From: an uncultured Microbacteriaceae bacterium
GTDB taxonomy: Bacteria; Actinomycetota; Actinomycetes; Actinomycetales; Microbacteriaceae
Direction: 5' to 3'
DNA: 64,000 nucleotides
Assembly: GCA_947487835.1 (NCBI GenBank)
Contig: CANKXX010000005.1
Location: forward strand, 248,001 to 312,000
A model generated the notes under the pieces. That model had not been told where the DNA came from. It did no database searches and saw nothing but the letters and a program-made list of their open reading frames with translations. A program made the position numbers and the translations under genes. This document shows positions 45,466-55,253 of the stretch, in pieces (position 1 is the first letter of the stretch; the number at the start of each line of letters is the position of its first letter).

Positions 45466-46833
45466 TCACTCGGTCGCGGTGGATCCCGTCCGGCCGGCAG
45501 GCGCGGTCGCGTCGGCGATGGTGGAGTGGATGAGGTCGAAGTCCGGGGCGGCCGGGTCGATGAGCGGCGGCACGATCTCGAGGTCCGTGATGGGCTCGCT
45601 GCGCGCCTTGAGCGCCAGCTGCGCGAAGTAGCCGAGCGCGGACTGCGGGATGTCGGTCTTCACGACCTGCGTGCCCGCATCCGCGACCGCCTGGAACTTC
45701 GTCAGCACGTTGAACGGCTCGAACTGCTTGAGGATCGCCTGCTGCACCTCGCGCTGCCGCGCCATGCGGTCGTAGTCGTTCGAGCCGTGGCGGGCCCGGG
45801 CGTACCAGAGCGCGTGGAAGCCGTCGAGGGTCTGCAGGCCGGGCTCCACCCAGCCGTCGACGTTGATCGGGTTGCCGTTCGCGTCCTCCTGGCCGCCGAT
45901 CGGCTGGCGCTGCTTGACGTCGATGGTCACGCCACCGAGCGCGTCGATTAGGTCGGAGAAGCCCTGCATGTCGATGAGCGCGTAGTACTGGATCGTGAGG
46001 CCGGTGACCCCCTCCGCCGCCTCGCGCATGGCCTCGATGCCGGGCTCGCTGCGCTGCGCGACCGCGTCCGGGTAGAGGTCCGTGCCGTAGAGCTCGACCT
46101 CGGTGTAGATGGAGTTGAGCAGGCAGACGTCCACGGCGCAGCGGCGGTAGCCGTCGGGGTACAGCTCCTGCATGGGCGACCCGTCCGAGAACGGCACGTC
46201 CTCGAGGTTGCGCGGCAGGCCGATCATGGTGGCCTTGCCGGTGGCCGCCTCCACGCTCACCACGGTGATGCTGTCGGGCCGCAGGCCCTCGCGGTCCACG
46301 CCCGCGTCGCCGCCGAGCAGCAGGATGTTGTAGCGGCCGTCGACCGCCTCCGCGCTGGGTCCGTTGCCGAAGATGCCGCCGACGAAGCCCGCCTGCACGC
46401 CGGTGAGGTACGCGGCGTAGCTCGCCGTCCCGGCCGTGAAGACGAGGAGCAGCACGGAGAGCCCGGCGATGACCGGCCGCGCGGACGGTCTCGTGCGCAC
46501 GAGCCGGGTGAGCCGGATGGTGTCGACGGTGAGCACGATCCAGAGCGCCGCGTAGGCGATCAGGAGGATCTGCAGCACCACGAGCGGCGCGCCCATGGTG
46601 ACGACGGAGAACAGGAGCTGCGGCGCGACGAAGTACGCGACGACGGCGGCGACGCCGAGCAGCCAGAGCAGCAGGGTCGCGCCGAGGCCGAACCGGCCGA
46701 GGCGGCGGCTGCCCGCGAGGACCTGGGCGGAGCCGGGGATCAGCACGTTCATGCCGACCAGCCACCAGCCGCGCCTGGTCATAAAGTCGGCGGATCGGGT
46801 GTCCGGATTGCGGAGGGGGGTCGAGGAGGTCAT
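45466..46833 (-). CDS. LytR-CpsA-Psr (LCP) family glycopolymer transferase
   Basis: A 455-aa protein with four N-terminal membrane helices (about 25-45, 50-72, 80-102, 122-142) and an extracytoplasmic LCP domain (about 160-380). Family motifs: [20 protein letters not shown] with the acidic/Arg pyrophosphate site, and [14 protein letters not shown] enzymes move undecaprenyl-linked glycopolymers onto peptidoglycan, so this is the likely final ligase for the polymer made and exported by the locus. The four-helix N-terminus is longer than the single-span classical LCP. It starts 10 bp after purE. Confidence 0.9.
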   Translation of the reverse strand: MTSSTPLRNPDTRSADFMTRRGWWLVGMNVLIPGSAQVLAGSRRLGRFGLGATLLLWLLGVAAVVAYFVAPQLLFSVVTMGAPLVVLQILLIAYAALWIVLTVDTIRLTRLVRTRPSARPVIAGLSVLLLVFTAGTASYAAYLTGVQAGFVGGIFGNGPSAEAVDGRYNILLLGGDAGVDREGLRPDSITVVSVEAATGKATMIGLPRNLEDVPFSDGSPMQELYPDGYRRCAVDVCLLNSIYTEVELYGTDLYPDAVAQRSEPGIEAMREAAEGVTGLTIQYYALIDMQGFSDLIDALGGVTIDVKQRQPIGGQEDANGNPINVDGWVEPGLQTLDGFHALWYARARHGSNDYDRMARQREVQQAILKQFEPFNVLTKFQAVADAGTQVVKTDIPQSALGYFAQLALKARSEPITDLEIVPPLIDPAAPDFDLIHSTIADATAPAGRTGSTATE

Positions 46834-46843
46834 ACGGGGAGGG

Positions 46844-47395
46844 CTACAGCCTGGCCTTGAGGGCGGCGTTCTTCTGCTCGACCAGCTCGGCGAGGCCGGT
46901 CGCGTGGTCGGCGAGGCGCTGGGTCAGCTCCGGCTCCGCGGTCGCGAGGATCTTCACGGCGAGGATCCCGGCGTTGCGGGCACCGCCGATGGACACGGTC
47001 GCGACGGGAACGCCCGCGGGCATCTGCACGATGGACAGGAGGGAGTCGAGGCCGTCGAGCCGGGAGAGCGGCACGGGCACGCCGATGACGGGCAGCGTCG
47101 TGACGGAGGCGAGCATGCCCGGGAGGTGCGCGGCGCCGCCGGCACCGGCGATGATGACCCGGATGCCGCGCTCGTGGGCACGGCGGCCGTAATCGATCAT
47201 CCTGTCGGGGGTGCGGTGGGCCGAGACGACCTCGACCTCGTACGGGACGCCGAACTCGGCCAGGGCGGTCGCGGCGTCGGTCATCACGTTCCAGTCGGAG
47301 TCGGAGCCCATGACGACGCCGACTCGGGGAGCCTGGACCTCGGGTGCGGCCGCTCCGTCCTGCATTCGGGCATGCGTGATCGGGGATTCGGGCAT
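46844..47395 (-). CDS. purE: 5-(carboxyamino)imidazole ribonucleotide mutase
   Basis: A 183-aa class I Pur[14 protein letters not shown] and the catalytic SAHRTPDRM are clear, with [15 protein letters not shown] and [11 protein letters not shown]. It converts N5-CAIR to CAIR in purine synthesis. ATG 47395 is chosen because TAGCAT (47403-47408) lies 7 nt upstream; ATG 47404 is inside that element. It follows purK by 17 bp and precedes the LCP gene. Confidence 0.95.
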   Translation of the reverse strand: MPESPITHARMQDGAAAPEVQAPRVGVVMGSDSDWNVMTDAATALAEFGVPYEVEVVSAHRTPDRMIDYGRRAHERGIRVIIAGAGGAAHLPGMLASVTTLPVIGVPVPLSRLDGLDSLLSIVQMPAGVPVATVSIGGARNAGILAVKILATAEPELTQRLADHATGLAELVEQKNAALKARL

Positions 47396-47402
47396 GCGGA
47401 CC

Positions 47403-47408
47403 ATGCTA
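47403..47408 (-). promoter_or_regulatory. Leaderless -10 element (TAGCAT) of purE
   Basis: TAGCAT, 7 nt, then ATG at 47395. It could give purE, LCP and TPR expression separate from purK. Confidence 0.5.
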
Positions 47409-47412
47409 AGTC

Positions 47413-48543
47413 TCAGTCCTGGAAGAAGGCGGCTGCGGCGCGCGCCTGATAGACGACCTCGTCGAGCTCAGATCCGAGAGCCGTCACGTGCCCCACCTTG
47501 CGTCCGGGCCGCGGGTCCTTGCCGTAGTTGTGCACCTTCACGGCGGGCTGGTCGGCGAAGACGAGCGGATACCTGTCGTCCAGGCTCCCCTGCGTCGGCC
47601 CGCCGAGCACGTTGACCATCACGGACCACGGCTCGCGCACGCCGGTCGCGCCGAGCGGCAGGTCGAGCACCGCGCGCAGGTGCTGCTCGAACTGGCTGGT
47701 GGTCGATCCATCGATGGACCAGTGCCCCGTGTTGTGCGGGCGCATGGCGAGCTCATTGACGAGCAACCGCTCGTCCTGCGTCTCGAACAGCTCGACCGCG
47801 AGCACGCCGGTCACGCCGACGCCCTCCGCGACCGCGTAGGCGATGTCGGAGGCGACGGCCGCCGCCCGCAGCGCGGCGCCGGGCGCGGGCGCGATGACCT
47901 CGGCGCAGACGCCGTCGCGCTGGATGGACTCGACGACGGGCCAGGCGACGATCTCGCCGGAGGGGCGCCGGGCCACGGACTGCGCGAGCTCGCGCCGGAA
48001 GTCCACGAGCTCCTCGGCCAGGAGCGCCGACTCGCCGTCGGGCAGGGCGGCGAACCAGTCGTCCGCGTCGTGCTCGTCGCGCACGACCCGCACGCCCTTG
48101 CCGTCGTAGCCGCCGCGCGGCGTCTTCACGACGGCCGCGCCGCTGTTGGCGCGGAGGAACGCGCCGAGCTCCGCCGCCGAGCGCACCGCCGCCCACTCGG
48201 GCACGGGCACGCCGAGCTCGGTGAGGCGCTCCCGCATCACGAGCTTGTCCTGGGCGTACCGGAGCGCATCCGGCCCCGGCTGCACGGAGACGCCGGCCTC
48301 GACGAGGGCGCGCAGCACGTGCTGGGGGACGTGCTCGTGGTCGAATGTGACCGCGTCGACCCCGGCCGCGAATGCGAGCACCGTGTCGGGGTCACGGTAG
48401 TCGCCGACCTCGGTGGCTGCGAGGGAGGCGGCCATCCCGTCGGCCTCCGCGAGCACGCGCAGATCGATTCCGAGGTTGATGGCCGCGGGGATCATCATCC
48501 GGGCGAGCTGTCCGCCGCCGATCACGCCGATTGTCCGAGTCAT
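47413..48543 (-). CDS. purK: N5-carboxyaminoimidazole ribonucleotide synthase
   Basis: A 376-aa ATP-grasp enzyme that carboxylates AIR using ATP and bicarbonate. [13 protein letters not shown] is at the N-terminus, then [26 protein letters not shown] (ATP-binding lysine/glycine loop), and [17 protein letters not shown] near the end. ATG 48543 has GAAGGG about 6 nt upstream and is preferred over 48570. It partners PurE. A divergent GtrA gene starts 100 bp away. Confidence 0.95.
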   Translation of the reverse strand: MTRTIGVIGGGQLARMMIPAAINLGIDLRVLAEADGMAASLAATEVGDYRDPDTVLAFAAGVDAVTFDHEHVPQHVLRALVEAGVSVQPGPDALRYAQDKLVMRERLTELGVPVPEWAAVRSAAELGAFLRANSGAAVVKTPRGGYDGKGVRVVRDEHDADDWFAALPDGESALLAEELVDFRRELAQSVARRPSGEIVAWPVVESIQRDGVCAEVIAPAPGAALRAAAVASDIAYAVAEGVGVTGVLAVELFETQDERLLVNELAMRPHNTGHWSIDGSTTSQFEQHLRAVLDLPLGATGVREPWSVMVNVLGGPTQGSLDDRYPLVFADQPAVKVHNYGKDPRPGRKVGHVTALGSELDEVVYQARAAAAFFQD

Positions 48544-48642
48544 GATGCCCTTCGCCCGCCCGAGTGGCAAGGGGGTGGGCCCTCGCCGGGGGTTTGTCCA
48601 AGATTGAGGGAATTAGACTCCCTACCAACCCTATTTTCGCCC

Positions 48643-49188
48643 ATGGACGAAACGGATTTCGACCGCATGCAGAACGCCCCCTCCAGCGCGCAGCAGCGGC
48701 TCATGTCGCAACTGGTGAAGTTCGGGCTCGTCGGCGGTATCGGCTTCGTGCTGGATGTCGGCATCTTCACCGTGCTGCGCCTCACCGTGCTCAGCCCCGA
48801 GGCGATGCACGAGGGACCGCTGATCGCGAAGGTCGTCTCAACCACGGTGGCGATCGTGGCGAACTGGCTGGGCAACCGCTACTGGACCTTCGGCCCGCAC
48901 CGCAGCTCGAACACGGCCCGCGAGGCCGTGGAGTTCCTCGTGGTGAGCCTGCTCGGCATGGGCATCGGCCTCGGCTGCCTCTGGGTGTCGCACTACGCGC
49001 TCGGCTTCACGTCGGTGCTCGCCGACAACATCTCGTCCAACGTGATCGGCCTGCTGCTCGGCTCGCTGTTCCGGTTCACGCTCTACCGGCACTGGGTCTA
49101 CTCCCCGCGCCGGCAGAAGCGCCGCGCCGGCCGCCGGGCTGTCACGGACACCGGCCACGACGGGCTGGTCGCCCCGGCGAACGGCTGA
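48643..49188 (+). CDS. GtrA-like membrane protein (second copy)
   Basis: A 181-aa protein with four hydrophobic helices, starting KFGLVGGIGFVLDVGIFTVL and containing NWLGNRYWTFGPHRSS and FRFTLYRHWVYSPRR, as in the GtrA family. No GtrB-like gene is beside it. It is divergent from purK and followed by a strong hairpin. It may flip the same or another polyprenyl-linked sugar. A TATTTT (48632-48637) 5 nt before the ATG could be a leaderless -10. Confidence 0.85.
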   Translation: MDETDFDRMQNAPSSAQQRLMSQLVKFGLVGGIGFVLDVGIFTVLRLTVLSPEAMHEGPLIAKVVSTTVAIVANWLGNRYWTFGPHRSSNTAREAVEFLVVSLLGMGIGLGCLWVSHYALGFTSVLADNISSNVIGLLLGSLFRFTLYRHWVYSPRRQKRRAGRRAVTDTGHDGLVAPANG

Positions 49189-49291
49189 TCCCGGCGCCTG
49201 CCCGCTGGCACACGCCGCCGCCTCCACGTCACGCGGCCGCCCTCATCTCACGCGGACACTCTCACGGCACGCGGCCGCTGTTAACGCGCTT

Positions 49292-49352
49292 CTGCCCAGG
49301 CAGGAGGATCCTGCCCAGCTCTAACCTGGGCAGGAATCCCCTGCCTGGGCAG
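49292..49352. terminator. Long nested hairpin between convergent genes
   Basis: The outer stem CTGCCCAGGCAGG (49292-49304) pairs with 49340-49352, and the inner stem CCTGCCCAG (49310-49318) pairs with 49326-49334 around a 7-nt loop. Together they form a nearly perfect 27-bp stem. It separates the second gtrA (+) and the UDP-glucose dehydrogenase gene (-). Confidence 0.8.
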
Positions 49353-49364
49353 GAGCGTGAAGAG

Positions 49365-50687
49365 CTACGGGCGACCGAGGGCCCGGTAGGTCCAGCCGGC
49401 GTCGCGCCACTGGCTCGGCACGAGGCAGTTGCGGCCGTCGAGGATGGCGCGGTTGCCGACGATGCCGCCGAGCGTCTCCGGGTCGAGGTCCCGGTACTCC
49501 TGCCACTCGGTGAGGATGAGCACGGCGTCCGCTCCCGCGGCGGCCTCCTCGACCGTCTCCACGAGGTGCAGGTCGTGGTTGCGCGCGCGAGAGGTCTCGA
49601 TCGCCTCCGGGTCGGTCGCGACGACGATCGCGCCGCTCGACGCGAGCTCCGCGGCCACGGAGAGGGCGGGCGAGTCGCGCACGTCGTCCGAGTTGGGCTT
49701 GAAGGCGAGACCGAGCACGGCGATACGCTTACCGGTCAGGTCTCCGCCGCAGACCTCGCGTGCGAGCTCCACCATGCGGGTGCGGCGGCGCAGGTTGATG
49801 GCGTCGACATCGCTGAGGAAGCTGAGCGCCTGATCGACGCCGAGCTCGTCGGCGCGCGCCATGAACGCGCGGATGTCCTTCGGCAGGCAGCCGCCGCCGA
49901 AACCGAGTCCGGCGTTCAGGAAGCGGCGGCCGATGCGGGCGTCGTGACCGATCGCGTCCGCGAGCTGGGTGACGTCGGCGCCCGTCGCCTCGCACACCTC
50001 GGCCATGGCGTTGATGAACGAGATCTTGGTGGCGAGGAACGCGTTCGCGCTGACCTTCACGAGCTCCGCGGTGGCGTAGTCGGTGACGATGCGGGGCGTG
50101 TCGTTCTCGAGCGCGACGGCGTAGACGGCGTCGAGCGCGGAGGTGGCGGCCTCGCCGTCGCTGCCGCCGGGCACCCCATAGACCAGGCGATCGGGCGTCA
50201 GCGTGTCCTTGAGCGCGAAGCCCTCGCGGAGGAACTCCGGGTTCCAGGCGAGGATCGCGCCGGGCGCACCCTCGGCGACGCGCTGGGCGAGGCGGGCGAC
50301 CGTGCCCACGGGCACGGTCGACTTGCCGACCACGATGTCGCCCGGGCTGAGCACGGGCAGGAGCGCCTCGACGGCGGCATCGACGTAGGTCAGATCCGCG
50401 GCGTTGCTGCCCTTCTTCTGCGGCGTGCCCACCGCGACGAAGTGCACCTCGGCGCCACGCGCGTCGGCGATGTCCGTGCTGAAGGTCAGCCGGCCCGAGG
50501 CGCGGATGTCCGCGAGCTTCTCGAGCAGCTCGGGGAGCCCGGGCTCGAAGAACGGGGCCTCGCCCCGGTTGAGCGTCGCGATCTTGTTGGGGTCAACGTC
50601 CACACCTACGACCTCGTGGCCCAGCTCTGCCATGCACACCGCATGCACCGCTCCCAAGTAGCCACAACCGATGACGGAAATCTTCAT
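49365..50687 (-). CDS. ugd: UDP-glucose 6-dehydrogenase
   Basis: A 440-aa enzyme that oxidises UDP-glucose to UDP-glucuronate. The NAD motif is VIGCGYLG (5-12); NPEFLREG (149-156), Lys211 in ELVKVSANAF and the catalytic Cys267 in GFGGGCLPKD are all present. A UDP-ManNAc dehydrogenase is less likely from these motifs. TAGGCT (50694-50699) lies 6 nt before the ATG, so the mRNA may be leaderless. It would add an acidic sugar donor to the set made in this window. Confidence 0.93.
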   Translation of the reverse strand: MKISVIGCGYLGAVHAVCMAELGHEVVGVDVDPNKIATLNRGEAPFFEPGLPELLEKLADIRASGRLTFSTDIADARGAEVHFVAVGTPQKKGSNAADLTYVDAAVEALLPVLSPGDIVVGKSTVPVGTVARLAQRVAEGAPGAILAWNPEFLREGFALKDTLTPDRLVYGVPGGSDGEAATSALDAVYAVALENDTPRIVTDYATAELVKVSANAFLATKISFINAMAEVCEATGADVTQLADAIGHDARIGRRFLNAGLGFGGGCLPKDIRAFMARADELGVDQALSFLSDVDAINLRRRTRMVELAREVCGGDLTGKRIAVLGLAFKPNSDDVRDSPALSVAAELASSGAIVVATDPEAIETSRARNHDLHLVETVEEAAAGADAVLILTEWQEYRDLDPETLGGIVGNRAILDGRNCLVPSQWRDAGWTYRALGRP

Positions 50688-50693
50688 GCGCAC

Positions 50694-50699
50694 AGCCTA
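50694..50699 (-). promoter_or_regulatory. Leaderless -10 element (TAGGCT) of ugd
   Basis: TAGGCT, 6 nt, then ATG at 50687 on the minus strand. Confidence 0.5.
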
Positions 50700-50720
50700 G
50701 GCAATTCCGAGACGGTGAAA

Positions 50721-51323
50721 TTACCGCTCGCCGAACGCCTGCGTCTCGTCGGGTGCGGCGCCCGGCCTCGACTCGTACTGCTGGCGGCGGGAGGCCATCG
50801 GATTGCCGCTCGCCTCCATCAGATCCTGCAGCGCCCGGAGCACGAGGTCGGCGTTCGGCACGTCCCGCAGCACGACCGGCGCCTCCAGGCCCGTGTTGAT
50901 GCGCACGTCCCCGCTGCGGAAGACGCTCTGCAGCGGCCCGCGCGTCACGCTCACGTCGTAGCCGCGGCTGTGCAGCAGCTCCTGGCGCACCCGCACGAGG
51001 AGGCCGCGCCGCAGCACCAGCCGCCTCGTGGTGACGACGTAGCGATGGCCGAGCCAGGCGAGGAGGGGGACGAGGCAGAACAGCACGACCACCAGCGCGG
51101 CGGCGCCGTACAGGGCGCTCACCTGCCAGGACTCCTCGAGCACGCCACCGAGGTACCCGGCGACACCCGCGACGGCGACGAGCACGAGGCTCGGCAGCAG
51201 GAGCACGCGGCCGTGCGGACGCAGCCGCGCGAGGATGCGCTCGGGCGGATCCGGGTGCACCTGGTCGACGTTCTGCGGAGTCTGCTGGCCGGAGGACGGG
51301 ATCGCGGAAACCTTCCTGGCCAT
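50721..51323 (-). CDS. PH domain-containing membrane protein (bPH2 type)
   Basis: A 200-aa protein with two membrane helices (about 40-62 and 68-92) followed by a bacterial PH-like beta domain (GHRYVVTTRRLVLRRGLLVRVRQELLH, then VRINTGLEAPVVLRDVPNADLV). The family is widespread next to birA and acc genes in Actinobacteria and has no defined role. GAGGG lies just before the ATG. It follows birA by 10 bp and is probably co-transcribed. Confidence 0.83.
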   Translation of the reverse strand: MARKVSAIPSSGQQTPQNVDQVHPDPPERILARLRPHGRVLLLPSLVLVAVAGVAGYLGGVLEESWQVSALYGAAALVVVLFCLVPLLAWLGHRYVVTTRRLVLRRGLLVRVRQELLHSRGYDVSVTRGPLQSVFRSGDVRINTGLEAPVVLRDVPNADLVLRALQDLMEASGNPMASRRQQYESRPGAAPDETQAFGER

Positions 51324-51333
51324 GCCCTCAGTT

Positions 51334-52125
51334 CTACCGCAGATGCGTCACGTCGCCCGCCGCGATCGCCGTCGTCGACGAATCGGAGACGGATCGGATC
51401 ACGATGCGGCCGAGCGGGTCGAGGCCCGTCGCGCGTCCCTCGAGGGTCGAGCCGTCCGGCAGGTGCACCCGCACGTCGGTGCCGATCGTGCCGCAGAGCT
51501 GCTGCACCTCGGCCCGGAGGCCCGAGGCCTCCGCATCCCCGCCCGCGGCGGAGAACCGGTCGATCAGCCGGCCGAGCTCGCCGAGGTAGTCGGCGAGCAG
51601 CGCATCGGCGTCGGGTGTGGCGACCCCGGCGAGCGCGAGCGACGTCGAGGTGAGGGTGGGGAGGTCCTCGTCGCCGAGCGAGACGTTGACCCCGGAGCCG
51701 ACGACGACCGCACCCGGCAGCAGCTCGCACAGGATGCCGCTGACCTTGGCGCCGTCGATCAGCACGTCGTTCGGCCACTTGAGCGTCGCCTCGGGCGCGG
51801 GCTCGGGGACTGACGCGAGCGCGGCGCGGACGGCGCGGGTCATCGCGGCGCCCGCGAGCAGCGGCACCCAGCCCCAGCGCTCCACCGGCACGCCCGCGAT
51901 ACGCAGCAGCACGGAGGCGGCCAGGGAGCTGCCCGCGGGGGCCACCCACGACCGGCCAAGGCGCCCGCGCCCGGAGCGCTGATCCGTGGTGACGATGACG
52001 GAGAGCGACGGCCAGGACGCCGCCTCGGCACCCGTGGCCCGGGCGACGAGGTCGTCGTTCGTCGAGCCGGTGTGCTCGAGGTGCTCGAGCCGGGGGCTGA
52101 CGGCGGCGGCGCGCGGGAACGGCAT
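51334..52125 (-). CDS. birA: Biotin-[acetyl-CoA-carboxylase] ligase
   Basis: A 263-aa monofunctional biotin protein ligase, without an N-terminal DNA-binding domain. GSTNDDLVAR, the biotinyl-AMP loop QRSGRGRLGRSW, KWPNDVLIDGAKVSGIL and a C-terminal SH3-like domain (PDGSTLEGRATGLDPLGRI) are present. It biotinylates the carboxylase carrier subunit that works with AccD (53117-54715). TAGGCT (52132-52137) 6 nt before the ATG indicates a leaderless promoter. Confidence 0.94.
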   Translation of the reverse strand: MPFPRAAAVSPRLEHLEHTGSTNDDLVARATGAEAASWPSLSVIVTTDQRSGRGRLGRSWVAPAGSSLAASVLLRIAGVPVERWGWVPLLAGAAMTRAVRAALASVPEPAPEATLKWPNDVLIDGAKVSGILCELLPGAVVVGSGVNVSLGDEDLPTLTSTSLALAGVATPDADALLADYLGELGRLIDRFSAAGGDAEASGLRAEVQQLCGTIGTDVRVHLPDGSTLEGRATGLDPLGRIVIRSVSDSSTTAIAAGDVTHLR

Positions 52126-52131
52126 GCGCCC

Positions 52132-52137
52132 AGCCTA
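52132..52137 (-). promoter_or_regulatory. Leaderless -10 element (TAGGCT) of birA
   Basis: TAGGCT, 6 nt (GGGCGC), then ATG at 52125. Confidence 0.5.
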
Positions 52138-52200
52138 GGACGCGCTCGATTCGTTATCCGACTGCACCAGATCGTTATGGGACGACGACCTCTTCGACCC

Positions 52201-52206
52201 TAGATT
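52201..52206 (+). promoter_or_regulatory. -10 element (TAGATT) before the lipoprotein-like gene
   Basis: TAGATT is followed by 6 nt and then GCG (52213-52215), the place where a leaderless start codon is expected. Two TCGTTAT direct repeats at 52151 and 52172, 21 bp apart, lie upstream. Confidence 0.4.
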
Positions 52207-52338
52207 CACAACGCGAAGAATTCCCCCTCGGTTCCCCAGCGCGCGGCTACCTGCTCGGCCGCATCGGCCGTCGTTCTGTCGCTTTTCCTCTCCGGCTGTG
52301 CCGCTGGCCCCGACGGCTCTCCGGACGCTGCTCCCCGC

Positions 52339-53010
52339 GTGACGACCGGGGCGATCGGCACTGACGTGCCGACCCCCTTCCCCTCGCCAAGTCCGTCCGT
52401 GTCGCCCTCCCTCACGCCGACCCCCAGCTCCACGCCCGGGGACGCCGTCCTCGGCTCCGTCCGGATCGGACCGGACGAGGTGAGCCTGGTGTTCGACGAC
52501 GGCGCGGAGACCGCGTTCGGTTACCTCGACGAGCCGACGAGTCTGGTTGCGGCCCTTACGGAGGAGCTCGGCGAGGACCCGACAGTCCGGGTCTACGCCG
52601 GCGACCCGGACTGCGGGGCCTCGACGAGCTACTCGTACTCCATCGGCATCCACGTCCGTCAGCTCGACCCTCTGGCCGATTTCCAGGAGCCGGGGGACGA
52701 GGGCCCATTGGGCTTCAAGGTCTTCGCCGACGCGTCCACAGCGTCAGCGGGGGCGATGACCAGTATCACCACCACGGCGGGAGGAAAGCTCGGCACAAGC
52801 GCCGAACCTGTGTTCGCGGCACTGCCGCCCTCGTGGGTTGGCGGAAGTGCGGACGCACGGCACGCGGTTGTGCTGTCTTCGACACTGCTGGGCCCCGCCG
52901 ATGACGATCCACAGGCCTCCTGGGACGACAGGTGGGGACTCGCTGTTGCGGAGAACAACGGCGTCTTGACGGAGATCGGCTCGCCGGTCGGTCTCACGTA
53001 CTTCTGTTGA
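52339..53010 (+). CDS. Putative lipoprotein, possibly with a lost start codon
   Basis: From the only canonical start (GTG 52339) this is a 223-aa protein with a Ser/Pro/Thr-rich segment (PSPSPSVSPSLTPTPSS) and then a globular domain of unknown family. The same open frame continues upstream to the TAG at 52201 and encodes a convincing lipoprotein signal: a Lys-containing start region, hydrophobic SAVVLSLFLSGCAAG and the lipobox LSGC. No ATG, GTG or TTG precedes it; GCG occurs at 52213, six bases after a TAGATT -10. A GTG-to-GCG change would explain this. Codon use is less GC-biased than in neighbours. It is either a recent start-loss pseudogene, or uses an unusual start, or the base is a sequencing error. 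Confidence 0.6.
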   Translation: MTTGAIGTDVPTPFPSPSPSVSPSLTPTPSSTPGDAVLGSVRIGPDEVSLVFDDGAETAFGYLDEPTSLVAALTEELGEDPTVRVYAGDPDCGASTSYSYSIGIHVRQLDPLADFQEPGDEGPLGFKVFADASTASAGAMTSITTTAGGKLGTSAEPVFAALPPSWVGGSADARHAVVLSSTLLGPADDDPQASWDDRWGLAVAENNGVLTEIGSPVGLTYFC

Positions 53011-53032
53011 GGGCCTAAGGCGGTTCCGGCCG

Positions 53033-53061
53033 CGCGTCGCGACGACAGGCTCAGGACCGCG
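53033..53061. repeat. Degenerate copy of the dispersed repeat
   Basis: GACGACAGGCTCAGGACCG keeps most of the repeat core but lacks several bases. It lies between the lipoprotein-like gene and accD. Confidence 0.5.
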
Positions 53062-53104
53062 AGCGCGCGCCCGCGCGCTCCCGGCCCCCGATCGGGCCCG
53101 CAGG

Positions 53105-53110
53105 TAAAGT
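53105..53110 (+). promoter_or_regulatory. Leaderless -10 element (TAAAGT) of accD
   Basis: TAAAGT, 6 nt (GGCGGC), then GTG at 53117. Confidence 0.5.
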
Positions 53111-53116
53111 GGCGGC

Positions 53117-54715
53117 GTGACCCCCAGCGACTCCCGCCCAGACATGCACACGACCGCCGGCAAGCTGGCGGACCTCAAGAACCGGTACCACGAGGCGGTC
53201 ACGGCGAGCGGTGAGGCCGCGATCGAGAAGCAGCACGCGCGGGGCAAGATGACCGCACGGGAGCGCATCGCCCTCCTGCTCGACCACGGCTCCTTCGTGG
53301 AGCTCGACGAGTTCGTGCGGCACCGCACGCACGCCTTCGGCATGGAGAAGAAGCGGCCCTACGGCGACGCCGTCGTCACGGGCACCGGCACCATCCACGG
53401 CCGCCAGGTGGCGGTCTACTCGCAGGACTTCACGATCTTCGGCGGCTCGCTGGGCGAGGTCGCCGGCGAGAAGATCATCAAGGTGATGGAGCTCGCCATC
53501 AAGACGGGCGTGCCCATCATCGGGCTCCTCGACTCCGGCGGAGCCCGCATCCAGGAGGGCGTCGTCGCCCTCGGCAAGTACGGCGAGATCTTCCGCCTGA
53601 ACACGGCGGCCTCGGGTGTCATCCCGCAGATCTCGATCATCATGGGCCCGGCCGCGGGCGGCGCCGTCTACTCCCCCGCGCTCACCGACTTCGTGATCAT
53701 GGTCGACAAGACGAGCCACATGTTCGTCACCGGACCGGACGTCATCAAGACCGTCACGGGCGAGGACGTGGGCTTCGAGGAGCTGGGCGGCGCCTACACG
53801 CACAACAGCGTCTCCGGCGTCTCGCACTACCTGGCGAGCGACGAGAACGACGCGCTGGACTACGCGCGGACCCTGATCGGCTACCTCCCCGACAACAACC
53901 TGTCCGAGCTCCCGGTCTACGCGAGCGACGTCGAGCTCGAGATCACCGACGCGGACCGGAAGCTGAACACCCTCATCCCGGACTCCCCGAACCAGCCGTA
54001 CGACGTGCACACCGTCATCGAGCACGTCGTCGACCACGGCGAGTTCCTCGAGACGCAGCCGCTGTTCGCGCCGAACATCGTGGTGGGCTTCGCGCGCGTG
54101 GAGGGCCGGTCGGTCGGCATCGTCGCCAATCAGCCCAACGCGATGGCGGGCACGCTCAACATCGAGGCCGGCGAGAAGGCGGCGCGCTTCGTGCGGTTCT
54201 GCGACGCGTTCTCCATCCCGATCCTCACCTTCGTCGACGTGCCGGGGTACCTGCCCGGCACGGACCAGGAGTGGACCGGCGTCATCCGCCGCGGCGCGAA
54301 GCTGCTCTACGCCTACGCCGAGGCGACCGTGCCGCTCGTCACGATCATCACCCGCAAGGCCTACGGCGGCGCGTACATCGTGATGGGCTCGAAGCAGCTC
54401 GGCGCCGACATCAACCTCGCCTGGCCCACGGCCGAGATCGCCGTGATGGGTGGCCAGGGAGCCGTCAACATCCTGTACCGCGGCGAGATCCGGCGGGCGG
54501 AGGAGGCCGGCGAGGACGTGGCCGCCGTGCGCACCAAGCTCGCGAACGAGTACACCTACAACGTGGCGAGCCCGTTCCTCGCGGCGGAGCGCGGCGAGCT
54601 CGACGGCGTGATCGAGCCGGCCGCCACCCGCGTCTCGGTCATCAAGGCGATGCGGGCGCTGCGCACGAAGCGCGCGAACGTGCCGCCGAAGAAGCACGGG
54701 AACATCCCGCTGTGA
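53117..54715 (+). CDS. accD: Acyl-CoA carboxylase, beta (carboxyltransferase) subunit
   Basis: A 532-aa carboxyltransferase of the AccD5/PccB group, which moves the carboxyl group from carboxybiotin to acetyl- or propionyl-CoA. Two crotonase-like halves are seen: the N-terminal half with [13 protein letters not shown] and [15 protein letters not shown], and the C-terminal half with [15 protein letters not shown] and [15 protein letters not shown]. It starts with GTG in a leaderless arrangement. The biotin-carrying alpha subunit is not in the window. AccE follows with a 4-bp overlap, and birA is close by. Confidence 0.95.
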   Translation: MTPSDSRPDMHTTAGKLADLKNRYHEAVTASGEAAIEKQHARGKMTARERIALLLDHGSFVELDEFVRHRTHAFGMEKKRPYGDAVVTGTGTIHGRQVAVYSQDFTIFGGSLGEVAGEKIIKVMELAIKTGVPIIGLLDSGGARIQEGVVALGKYGEIFRLNTAASGVIPQISIIMGPAAGGAVYSPALTDFVIMVDKTSHMFVTGPDVIKTVTGEDVGFEELGGAYTHNSVSGVSHYLASDENDALDYARTLIGYLPDNNLSELPVYASDVELEITDADRKLNTLIPDSPNQPYDVHTVIEHVVDHGEFLETQPLFAPNIVVGFARVEGRSVGIVANQPNAMAGTLNIEAGEKAARFVRFCDAFSIPILTFVDVPGYLPGTDQEWTGVIRRGAKLLYAYAEATVPLVTIITRKAYGGAYIVMGSKQLGADINLAWPTAEIAVMGGQGAVNILYRGEIRRAEEAGEDVAAVRTKLANEYTYNVASPFLAAERGELDGVIEPAATRVSVIKAMRALRTKRANVPPKKHGNIPL

Positions 54716-54969
54716 GCGACGAGGGCACGACTCCGGAGGACGCCGCCGCGCAGCAGGCGGCGGTCGACGTGCGGGTCACGGCAGGCAACCCCACCGAGGA
54801 GGAGATCGCCGCGGTGACGGCGGTGCTCGCCGCGCTCGCGGAGCAGCGCGGGTCCGCCGCGGCCGAGGAGGCGGTGGTGCCCCCTCCGTCCGCGTGGGAC
54901 CGCAGCCGCCGGGGCATCCGGACCCCCGTCGAGGTCGGCCGCGGTCGCTGGCGCGGGTTCTCCGGCTGA
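54712..54969 (+). CDS. accE: Acyl-CoA carboxylase, epsilon subunit
   Basis: An 85-aa protein. The N-terminal half has [22 protein letters not shown], the usual epsilon-subunit helix, and the C-terminal half has [24 protein letters not shown]. These small proteins stabilise actinobacterial acyl-CoA carboxylases. The GTG start overlaps the accD stop. In many relatives maf and the alpha-subunit gene follow; here they do not. Confidence 0.9.
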   Translation: MSDEGTTPEDAAAQQAAVDVRVTAGNPTEEEIAAVTAVLAALAEQRGSAAAEEAVVPPPSAWDRSRRGIRTPVEVGRGRWRGFSG

Positions 54970-55253
54970 CCTGCCGCGCTCTGGCGCCCTCAGGGGCGGA
55001 TGCGCTACCCTCGACCCGGTGACGCCGCGGCGCCGGAACGGCCCGCACGCTCGACCGGGGGACGACTCGCACTCGCGCTGTACCCCGTGTACCCCTCGGT
55101 CACGCCGGCGCTCACCGGGGGTTCCGGGCATCCGGTCGACACAATCCGGGAAATCTGTCCCCCGGTTGTCCTCATAAATGACGACTTTCCCCGCTCCCGC
55201 CGGGCCGCCAAGATAGATATCGCTAGGTGTTACTCCAAGAGTCACACCACCTG
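54970..55253. other. Intergenic region after accE, AT-richer than its surroundings
   Basis: No gene is supported here. The + frame 55000-55254 and the - frames across it look like chance frames. From about 55135 the base composition drops in GC compared with the rest of the window. An imperfect hairpin GGTGTTACTC-CAA-GAGTCACACC (55224-55246) with 9 of 10 pairs lies near the end, just after the AT-rich AGATAGATAT (55211-55220). Confidence 0.5.

Noticed and set aside
48564-51653. Open frame of more than 1000 codons on the + strand over gtrA, ugd and the PH gene
   Set aside because: It spans several well-supported genes on both strands and is a product of high GC at third positions.
52135-52653. 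Minus strand frame opposite the lipoprotein-like gene
   Set aside because: The + strand frame has a clear lipobox and Ser/Pro linker; the minus frame has only Arg/Gly-rich text.
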